From Pukyongiella litopenaei (GTDB lineage Bacteria > Pseudomonadota > Alphaproteobacteria > Rhodobacterales > Rhodobacteraceae), in assembly GCF_003008555.2 (NCBI RefSeq), contig NZ_CP027665.1, positions 3,224,001 to 3,288,000 on the forward strand: a stretch of DNA of 64,000 bases. The letters run 5' to 3'. The position numbers and the translations under genes are program-made. The notes below the pieces were generated by a model, which made no database searches, was not told the origin of the DNA, and was given only the letters and a program-made list of their open reading frames with translations. Shown here piece after piece: positions 1 through 8,144 of this stretch. Numbering within the stretch: the stretch's first letter is position 1; each line of letters begins with the position of its first letter.

Positions 1-1544
1 TGCACGCCCCAGAACTTCCACGCGCCCAGGTCGCGCCACAGCCGTCCCGGTTGCCGCATGTGAACCGCCCAGGTGACCATGAACCCCTTGAGCCAGCGCG
101 ACCGTTGCCGGACCCAGCGCCACGGCCTGCAATTGGCCTCTTCATAGGTGACGGTGTCGATCATTTCGGTGCGATACCCGGCCCGGCACAGGCGCAGGCC
201 CAGATCCGCATCCTCGGTCACGTTATGGGCATCCCAGCCACCAAGCTCCTCGAGCCTGTCGCGCCGGAAGAACAGCGTCGTCCCCCCCAGCGGCACCACC
301 AGGCCCATCCGGGCGATGCCCGGCAGAACCACACGGAACCAGCTGGCGTATTCGATGGTGAAACACCGCGCCAGCCAGTTCGTGCGCGGGTTGTAATAGT
401 CGAGAATGCCCTGCAGGCACACCACGTCCTCGGGAACCTCGGCAAAGCGTGACGCGATCCGTTCGAGCTGGTCGGGCACGGGCGCATCCTCGGCATCCCA
501 GACACCGATGATGTCGCCACGGCAGAAATCCAGCGCATAGTTCATCGCCCGCGGTTTCGTCGTCAGCGGGCCGTGGGCCGGAACCTCGATCACCCGCATC
601 CACGGGGGTAGGGCGGTCTGGGCCAGCGTTTCGCGCGTCACGGTGTCCTTCTCTTCGAGCACGAGGATGACATCGAGCAGCGCCTTGGGGTAACTCAGCC
701 GGGCCAGCCGGCGCACCAGCGCGCCGGCGATCTCGCGTTCGCGGAAGAGCGGAACGAGAACCGAAATCTTTGGCATCCGGCCGGGTAATGCGCGGGGCAA
801 AGTGCGGGGCGGCGTTTGCGGTGCGGTCAGGTGGGACTGTCCCGTCAGGTGGCAGAGAAACCCCAACGCCTTGAGCGCGGCGAACATTAGCAGCGTGATC
901 GTCGCGATCACCGTAGCCCCGGTGAGCGTTCCGACCGGGGCAAGGATCGCGGCGGCGATGATCGTGGCGAGGCTGGCGGGCAGGATCAGCCTGCTGCCCC
1001 GGTCCCGGTTTCGGCAGCTGAACCGGGGTTCGACCCGCGTGCCGGCATCGCGGGCCAGGTCCCGGGCGTAGTGTCGCGCTATGGCCGCGTCGATGTCGAT
1101 GGCGGTTGCCAGCACGGGCAACGCGGTCGGAAACGCACCGGTCAGGTCGGCCTGCAGCGATGTGAACCGGTCGGGCCGGCTGGTGGCGATCAAAACCGTT
1201 CCGCCCATCGAGAACCACGGAATCGCCCGGTGCCGGATCCAGAAACGCCGGTCCATGCGGGCGCATAGCCGCGGATCGGGCGGGCGGGCGCTGAAATCGG
1301 CATGGCCGATCCCGTGCTGTTCCGCCAGCGCGCGCTGCACGTCATCCGCCCCGACCCAGCCTTCGGCAACGAGGATTTCCCCCAGGGGGGCATCGAGGCG
1401 GGCCTGCAGATCCAGCGCCTGGACCAGCTGCGAGGGCCGGATGGCGCCGGCATCGACCAGATGCCGGCCCAGCGGCTTGCGCCGGGCGGGGTCCGGGCGC
1501 GCCGCCGGACGCGGGTCAGACAGTCTGAGATCGGCGAGGTTCAT
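1..1544 (-). CDS. Family 2 glycosyltransferase with N-terminal MshEN-like domain (3' end outside window)
   Basis: About 514 residues are visible from the ATG at 1544; the C-terminus runs off the left edge. The first ~76 residues hold two tandem 24-residue motifs, at about 24-47 and 53-76, of the form LGxxLVxxG-x6-L/V-xx-AL-xx-Q. This matches the GspE/MshE N-terminal domain, which in MshE binds c-di-GMP. Two hydrophobic segments follow (about 180-225), then a GT-A catalytic domain with a DAEDAP metal/nucleotide motif, TEDADLG and QRSRW, as in cellulose-synthase-like processive transferases. It is therefore probably an inner-membrane polysaccharide synthase, possibly controlled by a nucleotide second messenger. 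The domain order is read directly from the translation. The sugar and the ligand are unknown, and the usual Arg of the RLG motif is Pro in both repeats. Confidence 0.82.
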   Translation of the reverse strand, partial: MNLADLRLSDPRPAARPDPARRKPLGRHLVDAGAIRPSQLVQALDLQARLDAPLGEILVAEGWVGADDVQRALAEQHGIGHADFSARPPDPRLCARMDRRFWIRHRAIPWFSMGGTVLIATSRPDRFTSLQADLTGAFPTALPVLATAIDIDAAIARHYARDLARDAGTRVEPRFSCRNRDRGSRLILPASLATIIAAAILAPVGTLTGATVIATITLLMFAALKALGFLCHLTGQSHLTAPQTPPRTLPRALPGRMPKISVLVPLFREREIAGALVRRLARLSYPKALLDVILVLEEKDTVTRETLAQTALPPWMRVIEVPAHGPLTTKPRAMNYALDFCRGDIIGVWDAEDAPVPDQLERIASRFAEVPEDVVCLQGILDYYNPRTNWLARCFTIEYASWFRVVLPGIARMGLVVPLGGTTLFFRRDRLEELGGWDAHNVTEDADLGLRLCRAGYRTEMIDTVTYEEANCRPWRWVRQRSRWLKGFMVTWAVHMRQPGRLWRDLGAWKFWGV

Positions 1545-1657
1545 GCGGATAGCCCCGGCGCACGGGTTCAAACCGCGCCAGACTGGGGGGCCAAGGTTAA
1601 TCCGCGGTTAACTCTGGCGGAACCGAATCGATTTTGCCGTGTCGCGCCGTGGGGCGG

Positions 1658-2833
1658 TCAGGCCGGTGCCTTGGAGGTCTTGCGCGTGGCCATAGCCTCG
1701 GCGAAACGTTCGAACAGGTAATAGCTGTCCTGCGGGCCGGGGCTGGCCTCGGGGTGGTGCTGAACTGACCAGACCGGGCGGTCGGTCACGCGGATACCGC
1801 AGTTGGACCCGTCAAAGAGCGAACGATGCGTTTCCACGACGCCGTCGGGCAGGGTCTGGGCGTCGACGGCAAACCCGTGGTTCATCGAGGTGATCTCGAC
1901 CTTGCCGGTGTCGATATCCTTGACCGGGTGGTTGGCGCCGTGATGGCCGTGGTTCATCTTGACCGTCTGCGCCCCCAGCGCCAGCGCCAGCATCTGGTGC
2001 CCGAGGCAGATGCCGAACATCGGCAGGTCGGTGTCGTCCAGGATCTCACGGATCATCGGCACCGCGTATTCGCCGGTCGCCGCCGGGTCGCCGGGGCCGT
2101 TGGACAGAAACACCCCGTCGGGTTCATGCGCCAGCACCTCGGCGGCGGTGGCGGTGGCCGGCAGGACGGTCACGTCACAACCCGCCTGCGCGAGGCAGCG
2201 CAGGATATTGCGTTTCGCGCCATAGTCCAGCGCCACCACCTTGTGGCTGGGCGCGGTCTGCCGGGGGTAACCCTGGGGCCAGGCCCAGCGCATCTCGTCC
2301 CAGCGGTAACTCTGTGCGCAGGTGACCTCGCGGGCGAGATCCATGCCTTCCAGACCGGCAAAGCCGCGGGCCGCGTCAACCAGGGCTGCGGTGTCGAAAT
2401 TGCCCTCCGGGTCATGGGCCAGCGCCACATGGGGCGCGCCCTGCTGGCGGATCGCGCGGGTCAGACGGCGCGTGTCGATACCGCCGATGGCGATGCGTCC
2501 GCGCCGGGCCAGCCAGTCCGACAGGCCACCGGCGCTGCGCCAGTTGGACGGTTCGGTCGGGTCCCATTTCACCACCATGCCCTCGGCCACCGGGTCCGAG
2601 GTTTCGTCGTCTTCGGGATTTACCCCGACATTGCCGATATGGGGGAAGGTGAAGGTCACCACCTGCCCGGCATAGGAGGGATCGGTCATGATCTCCTGGT
2701 AGCCGGTCATCGCGGTGTTGAAGCACAATTCCGCGACGACCTGGCCGGTCGCGCCGAACCCGCGTCCGTAAAACACCGTGCCATCTGCAAGCGCCAGCGC
2801 GGCGGTGGGTTTGGCTTGGGCGGTCGTGGCCAT
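1658..2833 (-). CDS. carA: Carbamoyl-phosphate synthase small (glutaminase) subunit
   Basis: 391 residues. CarA hydrolyses glutamine and channels ammonia to CarB for carbamoyl phosphate, feeding pyrimidine and arginine synthesis. The N-terminal CPSase_sm_chain domain ([29 protein letters not shown]) is followed by a class-I amidotransferase domain with nucleophile Cys276 in FGICLGHQ and the HHPEASPGP His/Glu pair. The frame can extend to a TTG at 2854, but the ATG at 2833 has GGAG about eight bases upstream and gives the usual family N-terminus. carB is not in this window. The gene is divergent from the YqeY-like gene. Confidence 0.97.
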   Translation of the reverse strand: MATTAQAKPTAALALADGTVFYGRGFGATGQVVAELCFNTAMTGYQEIMTDPSYAGQVVTFTFPHIGNVGVNPEDDETSDPVAEGMVVKWDPTEPSNWRSAGGLSDWLARRGRIAIGGIDTRRLTRAIRQQGAPHVALAHDPEGNFDTAALVDAARGFAGLEGMDLAREVTCAQSYRWDEMRWAWPQGYPRQTAPSHKVVALDYGAKRNILRCLAQAGCDVTVLPATATAAEVLAHEPDGVFLSNGPGDPAATGEYAVPMIREILDDTDLPMFGICLGHQMLALALGAQTVKMNHGHHGANHPVKDIDTGKVEITSMNHGFAVDAQTLPDGVVETHRSLFDGSNCGIRVTDRPVWSVQHHPEASPGPQDSYYLFERFAEAMATRKTSKAPA

Positions 2834-2917
2834 GGCGTTTCTCCGGCAGGGCAAATCGGTGGATGTCTATGCCCCGGGGACGCGACGGTCAAGAGACAGG
2901 ATGTTTTTATGCAGTTC

Positions 2918-2946
2918 ATTATAAATCAATGGGTTAGCTGTTTTCG
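2918..2946 (-). promoter_or_regulatory. Probable carA promoter
   Basis: Reading leftward there is a perfect TATAAT at 2923-2918, 84 bases upstream of the carA ATG, in an AT-rich patch that stands out from the GC-rich surroundings. The -35 (CGAAAA, 17-bp spacer) is poor. A weak opposing element for the YqeY gene (TTGAAA at 2953, 17-bp spacer, TAATGT at 2976) lies in the same 185-bp divergent gap. Confidence 0.4.
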
Positions 2947-3018
2947 GTCCGGTTGAAACAGCGTGAGCGATTGATTAATGTCGAAGCCTTCGAAACCTGA
3001 TGAGGCGAGAAAAGTCAG

Positions 3019-3498
3019 ATGGAGATCCGGGCGCGCATCAATGCTGCGTTGAAACAGGCGATGAAAGATAAGGAAACCGTGCGGCTTTCGACCCTGCGGC
3101 TGGTCTGTGCCGCGATCAAGGATCAGGAGATCGCCGGTCGGGGCGCCGGCAAGGAAGAGGCGATCGGGGACCCGGACGTTTTGGCGATCCTGGGCAAGAT
3201 GGCCAAGCAGCGACATGAGAGCGCCCGCGCCTACGAAGAGGGCGGGCGGCTGGATCTGGCCGAGCGTGAACGCCAGGAAATCGAGATCATCGAAGAGTTC
3301 CTGCCCCGGCAGCTCGATTCCGACGAGGTGGCCGCGGCGATCGCCAAGGTCGTCGAGGAAACCGGCGCCGGATCAATTCGCGACATGGGGCGGGTCATGG
3401 CGGCTCTGAAGGGCCGCTATTCCGGGCAGATGGATTTCGGCAAGGTTGGCCCGATGGTCAAGGACCGGCTCTGCGCGGGCAACGGCCAGGGCGGCTGA
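3019..3498 (+). CDS. GatB/YqeY domain-containing protein
   Basis: 159 residues, the normal length for stand-alone YqeY proteins. The family resembles the C-terminal tRNA-binding domain of the amidotransferase GatB. Visible hallmarks are an amphipathic helical N-terminus (MEIRARINAALKQAMKDKE), EIEIIEEFLPRQL in the middle and a C-terminal GRVMAALKGRYSGQMDFGKV block. The molecular role is not established; a link to tRNA-dependent amidation is inference from the domain. The neighbour carA is on the other strand, an arrangement I recall from other Rhodobacterales. Confidence 0.92.
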   Translation: MEIRARINAALKQAMKDKETVRLSTLRLVCAAIKDQEIAGRGAGKEEAIGDPDVLAILGKMAKQRHESARAYEEGGRLDLAERERQEIEIIEEFLPRQLDSDEVAAAIAKVVEETGAGSIRDMGRVMAALKGRYSGQMDFGKVGPMVKDRLCAGNGQGG

Positions 3499-3537
3499 TC
3501 GCCAGCCTTTTTGCCCCATCGCCCGGGGGCAGCCCGG

Positions 3538-4344
3538 CTAGCGTATCAGGTTGGGGCGCACCCGCATCCGGGCCCGCCGTTCCGTCGGCAGGTGGCGGTT
3601 GAGCCGCGTGTTGATCAGCCCGAACACCCCGACGATCACCAGTGTCAGCAGGATGAAATAGCCCGCGAGGATCGGGTAGGGGACGAACGGGTTGAAGGTC
3701 TTGTCGGCGAAATAGCTCGCGTAATAGAGCGCATCTCCGCGTTGCTGCCAGGCCGGGAAGCCCGAAAAATAGACCAGCGTGGTGGCGTGGAACAGAAAGA
3801 TCGCCTCGTTGGTATAGGCAGGCCAGGCCAGCCGCAGCATGGTCGGCCACATGATACGTCGGAATCGCGGCCAGCCGGACATGCCATAGGCATCGGCCGC
3901 CTCGATATCGCCCTTGGGGATCGACCGCAGCGCGCCGTGGAAGATCTCGGCCGAATAGGCGGCCGTGTTCAGGAACAGCACGATCAGCGCGCCCAGCCAG
4001 GCGGCGGTGAACGGGTCGAAGAACGGGTTGACGCTCTTGAGGCTGAGAAACAGGAAATAGGCAAAGAAGAACTGGATGAAGAGCGGCGATCCGCGAAACA
4101 GCAGGACGAACCACTCGGCCGGCTTGCGGAGAATGCGCCGGCTCGAGCTCTTGGCCACAGCCACGGCGGTGGCCAGAAAGAACCCGGTGATCAGCGCCAT
4201 CACCCCGAAATAGACGTTCCAGATCATCCCCGAACCGATCAGGGTGAAATGTTCGCACAGCGTGAAATCCTCGCGCGGCAACAGCCGTTCGCCGATGCCG
4301 ATCGACCGCAGGCCGTAATCCTGGATTGTCTGCCAGCAACTCAT
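3538..4344 (-). CDS. Polar amino acid ABC transporter permease (HisM/OccM type)
   Basis: 268 residues, inner membrane, with a binding-protein-dependent transport fold. It begins MSCWQTIQDYGLRSIG and carries the EAA-loop region (EAADAYGMSGWPRFRRIMWPT) that contacts the ATPase. The start at 4344 overlaps the upstream permease stop as ATGA, indicating translational coupling; the longer upstream open frame is antisense-type noise. It is the last gene of the leftward operon ATPase, binding protein, permease, permease. HisM-like components usually move basic amino acids; the exact substrate here is not determinable. Confidence 0.9.
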   Translation of the reverse strand: MSCWQTIQDYGLRSIGIGERLLPREDFTLCEHFTLIGSGMIWNVYFGVMALITGFFLATAVAVAKSSSRRILRKPAEWFVLLFRGSPLFIQFFFAYFLFLSLKSVNPFFDPFTAAWLGALIVLFLNTAAYSAEIFHGALRSIPKGDIEAADAYGMSGWPRFRRIMWPTMLRLAWPAYTNEAIFLFHATTLVYFSGFPAWQQRGDALYYASYFADKTFNPFVPYPILAGYFILLTLVIVGVFGLINTRLNRHLPTERRARMRVRPNLIR

Positions 4345-5225
4345 GCCGCCGCCTTCCGTTGCGCTTCGCCGCCGGCCGTTGCCTGGCCCAGCGTCAGCCG
4401 CTGCATGATCCGTTCGAGCACGATCTCCGACAGCCGGGTGAAGGCGAGATAGAAGACCAGCAGAAACAGGAAATACCACATCCGCCAGTCGCCATGTGGG
4501 TAGGCGGTAAAGCGCGATGTCTTGGTGCCGCCCAGTTCGCGCGCCCAATAGACGATATCCTCGATCCCCAGCAGGAACAGCAGCGGGGTCGCCTTGATCA
4601 GCACCATCCAGAGGTTCGACAGGCCGGGCAGGGCATAGACCCACATCTGCGGCACCAGGATGCGCCAGAATGTCTGCCGCCGGTTCATGCCATAGGCGGC
4701 GGCGGTTTCGAGCTGCGCCCTGGGCACGGCACGCATCCCGCCATAGAGCACGTTGGCGGCGAAGGCGCCGAACACGATGGAGAAGGTGATCACCGCGAGG
4801 ATGAAGCCATAGGTTTCATGCATCCATTCCGGCGCCGTGGACAGCGGCAGCTTGGCCGCGGAACAGACGATGAAATCCGATCCCTGGCGGATCGGGTCTT
4901 GCCAGTCGGGGCATTTCCATTCGTGCCGCAGCCATTCGAACAGCTGGTCGAGCGCGATCACGAAGAACAGGAAGAACGCTATGTCGGGGACACCGCGCAC
5001 GATGGCGATGTAGAACTTGCCCAGCCACGACACCGGCGCGAAATGCGACCGCGCGGCCATGGCGCCGAGAAAACCGAAACCCAACGCCACCGGCGCGGTG
5101 ACCGCCAGCAGCAGCAGCACCTTTAGGAAGGCAGTATAGAAGGACATGTGCACGCCGTTGGTCAGGTAGCAGGAAAACCATCGGAACGTGTCGAGCGTGC
5201 TGGGATCGGCGCAGAACGAGAACAT
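4341..5225 (-). CDS. Polar amino acid ABC transporter permease (HisQ type)
   Basis: 294 residues with several membrane spans (LKVLLLLAVTAPVALGFGFLGA, GFILAVITFSIVFGAF, WYFLFLLVFYLAF) and the EAA motif ETAAAYGMNRRQTFWRILVPQ. It is somewhat longer than classic HisQ because of a periplasmic insertion around residues 95-125 (HEWKCPDWQDPIRQG). It forms the heterodimeric channel with the downstream permease. The start at 5225 follows a G-rich stretch; Met27 is an alternative. A strong hairpin separates it from the binding-protein gene. Confidence 0.9.
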   Translation of the reverse strand: MFSFCADPSTLDTFRWFSCYLTNGVHMSFYTAFLKVLLLLAVTAPVALGFGFLGAMAARSHFAPVSWLGKFYIAIVRGVPDIAFFLFFVIALDQLFEWLRHEWKCPDWQDPIRQGSDFIVCSAAKLPLSTAPEWMHETYGFILAVITFSIVFGAFAANVLYGGMRAVPRAQLETAAAYGMNRRQTFWRILVPQMWVYALPGLSNLWMVLIKATPLLFLLGIEDIVYWARELGGTKTSRFTAYPHGDWRMWYFLFLLVFYLAFTRLSEIVLERIMQRLTLGQATAGGEAQRKAAA

Positions 5226-5242
5226 CGGGCCCCCGGATCGTC

Positions 5243-5267
5243 ACGGGCCCGCGCGTGGCGGGCCCGT
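5243..5267 (-). promoter_or_regulatory. Intercistronic hairpin after binding-protein gene
   Basis: A perfect 10-bp inverted repeat (ACGGGCCCGC / GCGGGCCCGT) with a 5-base loop lies 10 bases after the binding-protein stop and 17 bases before the permease start. There is no T-run, so an mRNA-stabilising or processing element is more likely than a full terminator. It would allow excess binding protein over permease, a common need in ABC importers. Confidence 0.6.
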
Positions 5268-5277
5268 CCGGTTTCGA

Positions 5278-5997
5278 TCAGTAGGTGGTGGTGTCTTCGC
5301 CGAACCACTTCTTGAGCAGTTCGTTCAGCGACCCGTCCTCTTTCATCGAGGTGATCGCCGCGTCGAATTTCCCGCGCAGTTGGGTGTCGCTTTCGCGCAG
5401 GCCGATGCCGATGCCGCTGCCCAGCGGCACGTCGCCGACAAAGACCAGGTCACCGCCCGATTCCTCGACGATCGGCACCAGGTAGTCCCTGTCGGCCAGC
5501 ACCGCGTCGGCTTCGCCGTTGCGCACCGCGGCAATGGTCTCCTCGGGGGTGGCGAACTCGACCAGCGTGGCGCCCGATTCGGCCACATGCGCGGCCTGGA
5601 TGGTGGTGGCCTGCGCCGCGACCACGCCGCCGGTCACGTCAACGCCGTCCGAAGCCGCGACATAGGACGACACGGTGGGCGGGTAATAGTCCTGGGTGAA
5701 ATCGATCACCTCGTCACGCTCGGCGGTGATCGACATGCCCGCGATGATGGTGTCGTAATTGCCCGAGGTCAGGTTGGGGATGATCGAATCCCAGTCGTTC
5801 TTGACCCATTCGCAGGTCAGTTCGGCACGCTTGCACAGCTCGTCGCCCAGTTCGCGCTCGAACCCGTCCACCTCGCCGGCGTCGTTGATGAAGTTGTAGG
5901 GCGGGTAGGCGCCCTCGGTGCCCATGCGCACGGTGTCGGCCCAGGCCAGTCCCGCGCTGAGTGCAAGAGCTGCGGTGCCCATGATCAGGTTTTTCAT
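5278..5997 (-). CDS. Amino acid ABC transporter periplasmic binding protein
   Basis: 239 residues, family 3 solute-binding protein (HisJ/ArgT fold). A Sec signal peptide covers about residues 1-20 (cleavage after LAWA). Family landmarks are TEGAYPPYNF near the N-terminus, GFERELGDELCKR, and a ligand-contact stretch WDSIIPNLTSGNYDTIIAGMSIT. It captures ligand in the periplasm and delivers it to the two downstream permeases. The leader (CCAACAGGGAG about ten bases before ATG) is the same type seen before the BMP gene at 24.6 kb. A basic amino acid ligand is likely by family but unproven. Confidence 0.93.
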   Translation of the reverse strand: MKNLIMGTAALALSAGLAWADTVRMGTEGAYPPYNFINDAGEVDGFERELGDELCKRAELTCEWVKNDWDSIIPNLTSGNYDTIIAGMSITAERDEVIDFTQDYYPPTVSSYVAASDGVDVTGGVVAAQATTIQAAHVAESGATLVEFATPEETIAAVRNGEADAVLADRDYLVPIVEESGGDLVFVGDVPLGSGIGIGLRESDTQLRGKFDAAITSMKEDGSLNELLKKWFGEDTTTY

Positions 5998-6033
5998 GTG
6001 TTTTCTCCCTGTTGGTTTTGGGTGGTCATCAGT

Positions 6034-6834
6034 TTAGGCGGCCTGGGTCGCGGAAAGGAACCCGCGCAGGCGTTCGGAATTGGGCGCGCCGAACAGCCGG
6101 TCCGGCGCCCCCTGTTCTTCAATCAGACCCTGGTGCAGGAACACCACATGGTCCGATACATCGGCGGCCATCTTCATGTCATGCGTGACGATCAGCATGG
6201 TGCGGCCCTCGGCGGCGAGATCCTTGATCACCCGGACAACCTCCTGTTCAAGCTCGGGGTCGAGCGCCGATGTGGGTTCGTCGAACAAGAGCGCCTCGGG
6301 CTCCATGCACAGGGCGCGGGCGATCGCGGCGCGCTGCTGCTGCCCACCCGAGAGTTGCGCCGGGTAGGCATCGCATTTGTCGCCGATCCCGACCTTGTCG
6401 AGATATTTGCGGGCGCTCGCCTCGACCTCGGCCCGGTCGCGGCCAAGCACCGTCAACGGCGCCTCCATCACGTTCTGCAGGATGGTCATATGCGCCCACA
6501 GGTTGAACTGCTGGAACACCATCGACAGGTTCGTGCGGATACGCAGCACCTGTTTCGGGTCGCCCGGCATGCGGCCATGACCACCGCCTTTCCACCGCAC
6601 CGGTTCGCCCTTGAACAGGATGTCGCCCTGCTGGCTGTCTTCGAGCAGGTTGGCGCAGCGCAGGATCGTGGACTTGCCCGAACCCGACGATCCGATCAGC
6701 GACACCACCTCGCCGCGATGGGCGACGATGTCGACCCCCTTGATCACCTCGAGTTCCCCATAGGCCTTGTGCAGATCGCGGATCTGGAGCACCGGGGTTT
6801 CCTCGGCGTGGAAGGAAGGTTTGTCGATCGTCAA
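6034..6834 (-). CDS. Amino acid ABC transporter ATP-binding protein (HisP type)
   Basis: 266 residues, cytoplasmic ATPase. It has Walker A GSSGSGKST (about 48-56), Q-loop FQQFNLWAHMT, signature LSGGQQQR, Walker B ALLFDEPTSALDPE and the H-loop His in VTHDMKMA. The FNLWAHMT and NVMEAP wording is typical of HisP/OccP. It is the first gene of the leftward importer operon, so the promoter should lie in 6835-7002, which holds no other gene. It energises uptake through the two permeases. Confidence 0.95.
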   Translation of the reverse strand: MTIDKPSFHAEETPVLQIRDLHKAYGELEVIKGVDIVAHRGEVVSLIGSSGSGKSTILRCANLLEDSQQGDILFKGEPVRWKGGGHGRMPGDPKQVLRIRTNLSMVFQQFNLWAHMTILQNVMEAPLTVLGRDRAEVEASARKYLDKVGIGDKCDAYPAQLSGGQQQRAAIARALCMEPEALLFDEPTSALDPELEQEVVRVIKDLAAEGRTMLIVTHDMKMAADVSDHVVFLHQGLIEEQGAPDRLFGAPNSERLRGFLSATQAA

Positions 6835-7002
6835 TGTCGCGGTTCCGGCTTTTGTGCGTGTCAGACGACAATTGGACCGAAATTCCGTATCAATGCAATG
6901 CGCAATGCGGTGGAAAGCGCGGATCGGGTTGCCGAAATGGTGCCCATGGCGGACAAACCGGCAGCCACCGATTGCCTTGCCGGGCGGTGGCCCGGGCCCG
7001 AT

Positions 7003-8133
7003 TCAGAACCGCTGGCCCACATAGATATAGAGCGTGTTTTCCCCCAGGTTGTTGCGGCTGCCATCCACGGCGAAATCCACCGGGAATTTCCGCGACACGC
7101 GGTAGCGCAGGCCGACACCGCCGGCGCTGTGCAACCCGCCTTCGCCGAAGGTTTCGTAATGGGGGCCGACATCGCCCGTGCCGGCAAAGGCCACCGCGCC
7201 GAGTCTGTCACCGAACCGGTGGCGGTATGCGACCTGCAACGAGGCCGACCGGTTGTCGAGAAACTGGGTGACCGAAAAGCCGCGGAAACCGTCGTTGAGA
7301 CCCAGCGCGCATTTGTCGAAGAACGGGGCTTCGTCATCGGCGGCGCAGGCCGAGAACCGCGCCGCGAAAACGCCATGATCCCCCACCGGCCGGAAGAGGT
7401 CGAAATTGACATAGCCCTTGCGATAGTCGCGACCGCGCGTCTGGTGCAGCGGTTCGCCATGCGACGCCTCTGCATAGAGGCGGTGGCCGGATCGGGGATA
7501 GATGGTGTCGTCGCGGGTGTCCCAGTCGACCACCGCACCGATGTTCAGCAGTTCAAGATCGATGTCCCGGTCGAAAGGCGGGGGCAGAGGGATCAGCTTC
7601 TGTTCGATGCTGGTATCGAGATGGCGCAGGGTCAGCCCGAAGGAAAGGTCGTGATTGACCCCATAGGACAGGCCCAGTTTCGACAGCCGCCCGTCCTGCC
7701 GGATCGGCAGGATGCCCAGCGGCGTGTAGAGATCGTAGTTGAGCCCCGCCTTGCCGTGAAAGCCATGGACCTGCCAGCGATTGTTCGCGAACGCCAGGCT
7801 GATGTTGACGCCATAGCCGCGGCTGCCATTGTCCGACCACAATCCGCCGATGCCCACCATCGAGGGCTTGGAGGCGGGATCGAGATTGAACAGATACCCC
7901 GCGCCCAGCACCAGGCCCGACCCGATGGTGGGGTTGGAAAAGGGGATCGGGGCCACCACGAGCGAACCGTCGCGGACCCCGTATTCGGGCGTGCCCGCCG
8001 CATGTTCCATAGTGGCGGCCTGCCCGTCGACGATCCCCGACCCCGCCGAAACGGGCAGGGGGGCCAGCAGCATCAGCGCCAGTCCTGCCGCCGCGCGCCA
8101 GCCTGTCCTCGCTCGGGGTTTTGCTTTCGTCAT
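7003..8133 (-). CDS. Omp85/BamA-type outer membrane beta-barrel protein without POTRA domains
   Basis: 376 residues. A signal peptide (about 1-30, ending LPVSAG) precedes alternating barrel strands, and the chain ends in Phe (YIYVGQRF), the BAM recognition signature. The segment GAVVDWDTRDDTIYPRSGHRL resembles the start of the Bac_surface_Ag/D15 barrel, and the GFRGF-type sequence (NDGFRGFSV) resembles the conserved VRGF loop-6 motif. There is no room for POTRA repeats, so it is a short stand-alone barrel of unknown function. It lies 11 bases downstream of the MscS-type gene and is very likely co-transcribed. Confidence 0.78.
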   Translation of the reverse strand: MTKAKPRARTGWRAAAGLALMLLAPLPVSAGSGIVDGQAATMEHAAGTPEYGVRDGSLVVAPIPFSNPTIGSGLVLGAGYLFNLDPASKPSMVGIGGLWSDNGSRGYGVNISLAFANNRWQVHGFHGKAGLNYDLYTPLGILPIRQDGRLSKLGLSYGVNHDLSFGLTLRHLDTSIEQKLIPLPPPFDRDIDLELLNIGAVVDWDTRDDTIYPRSGHRLYAEASHGEPLHQTRGRDYRKGYVNFDLFRPVGDHGVFAARFSACAADDEAPFFDKCALGLNDGFRGFSVTQFLDNRSASLQVAYRHRFGDRLGAVAFAGTGDVGPHYETFGEGGLHSAGGVGLRYRVSRKFPVDFAVDGSRNNLGENTLYIYVGQRF

Positions 8134-8144
8134 CCGGGTGCGGG

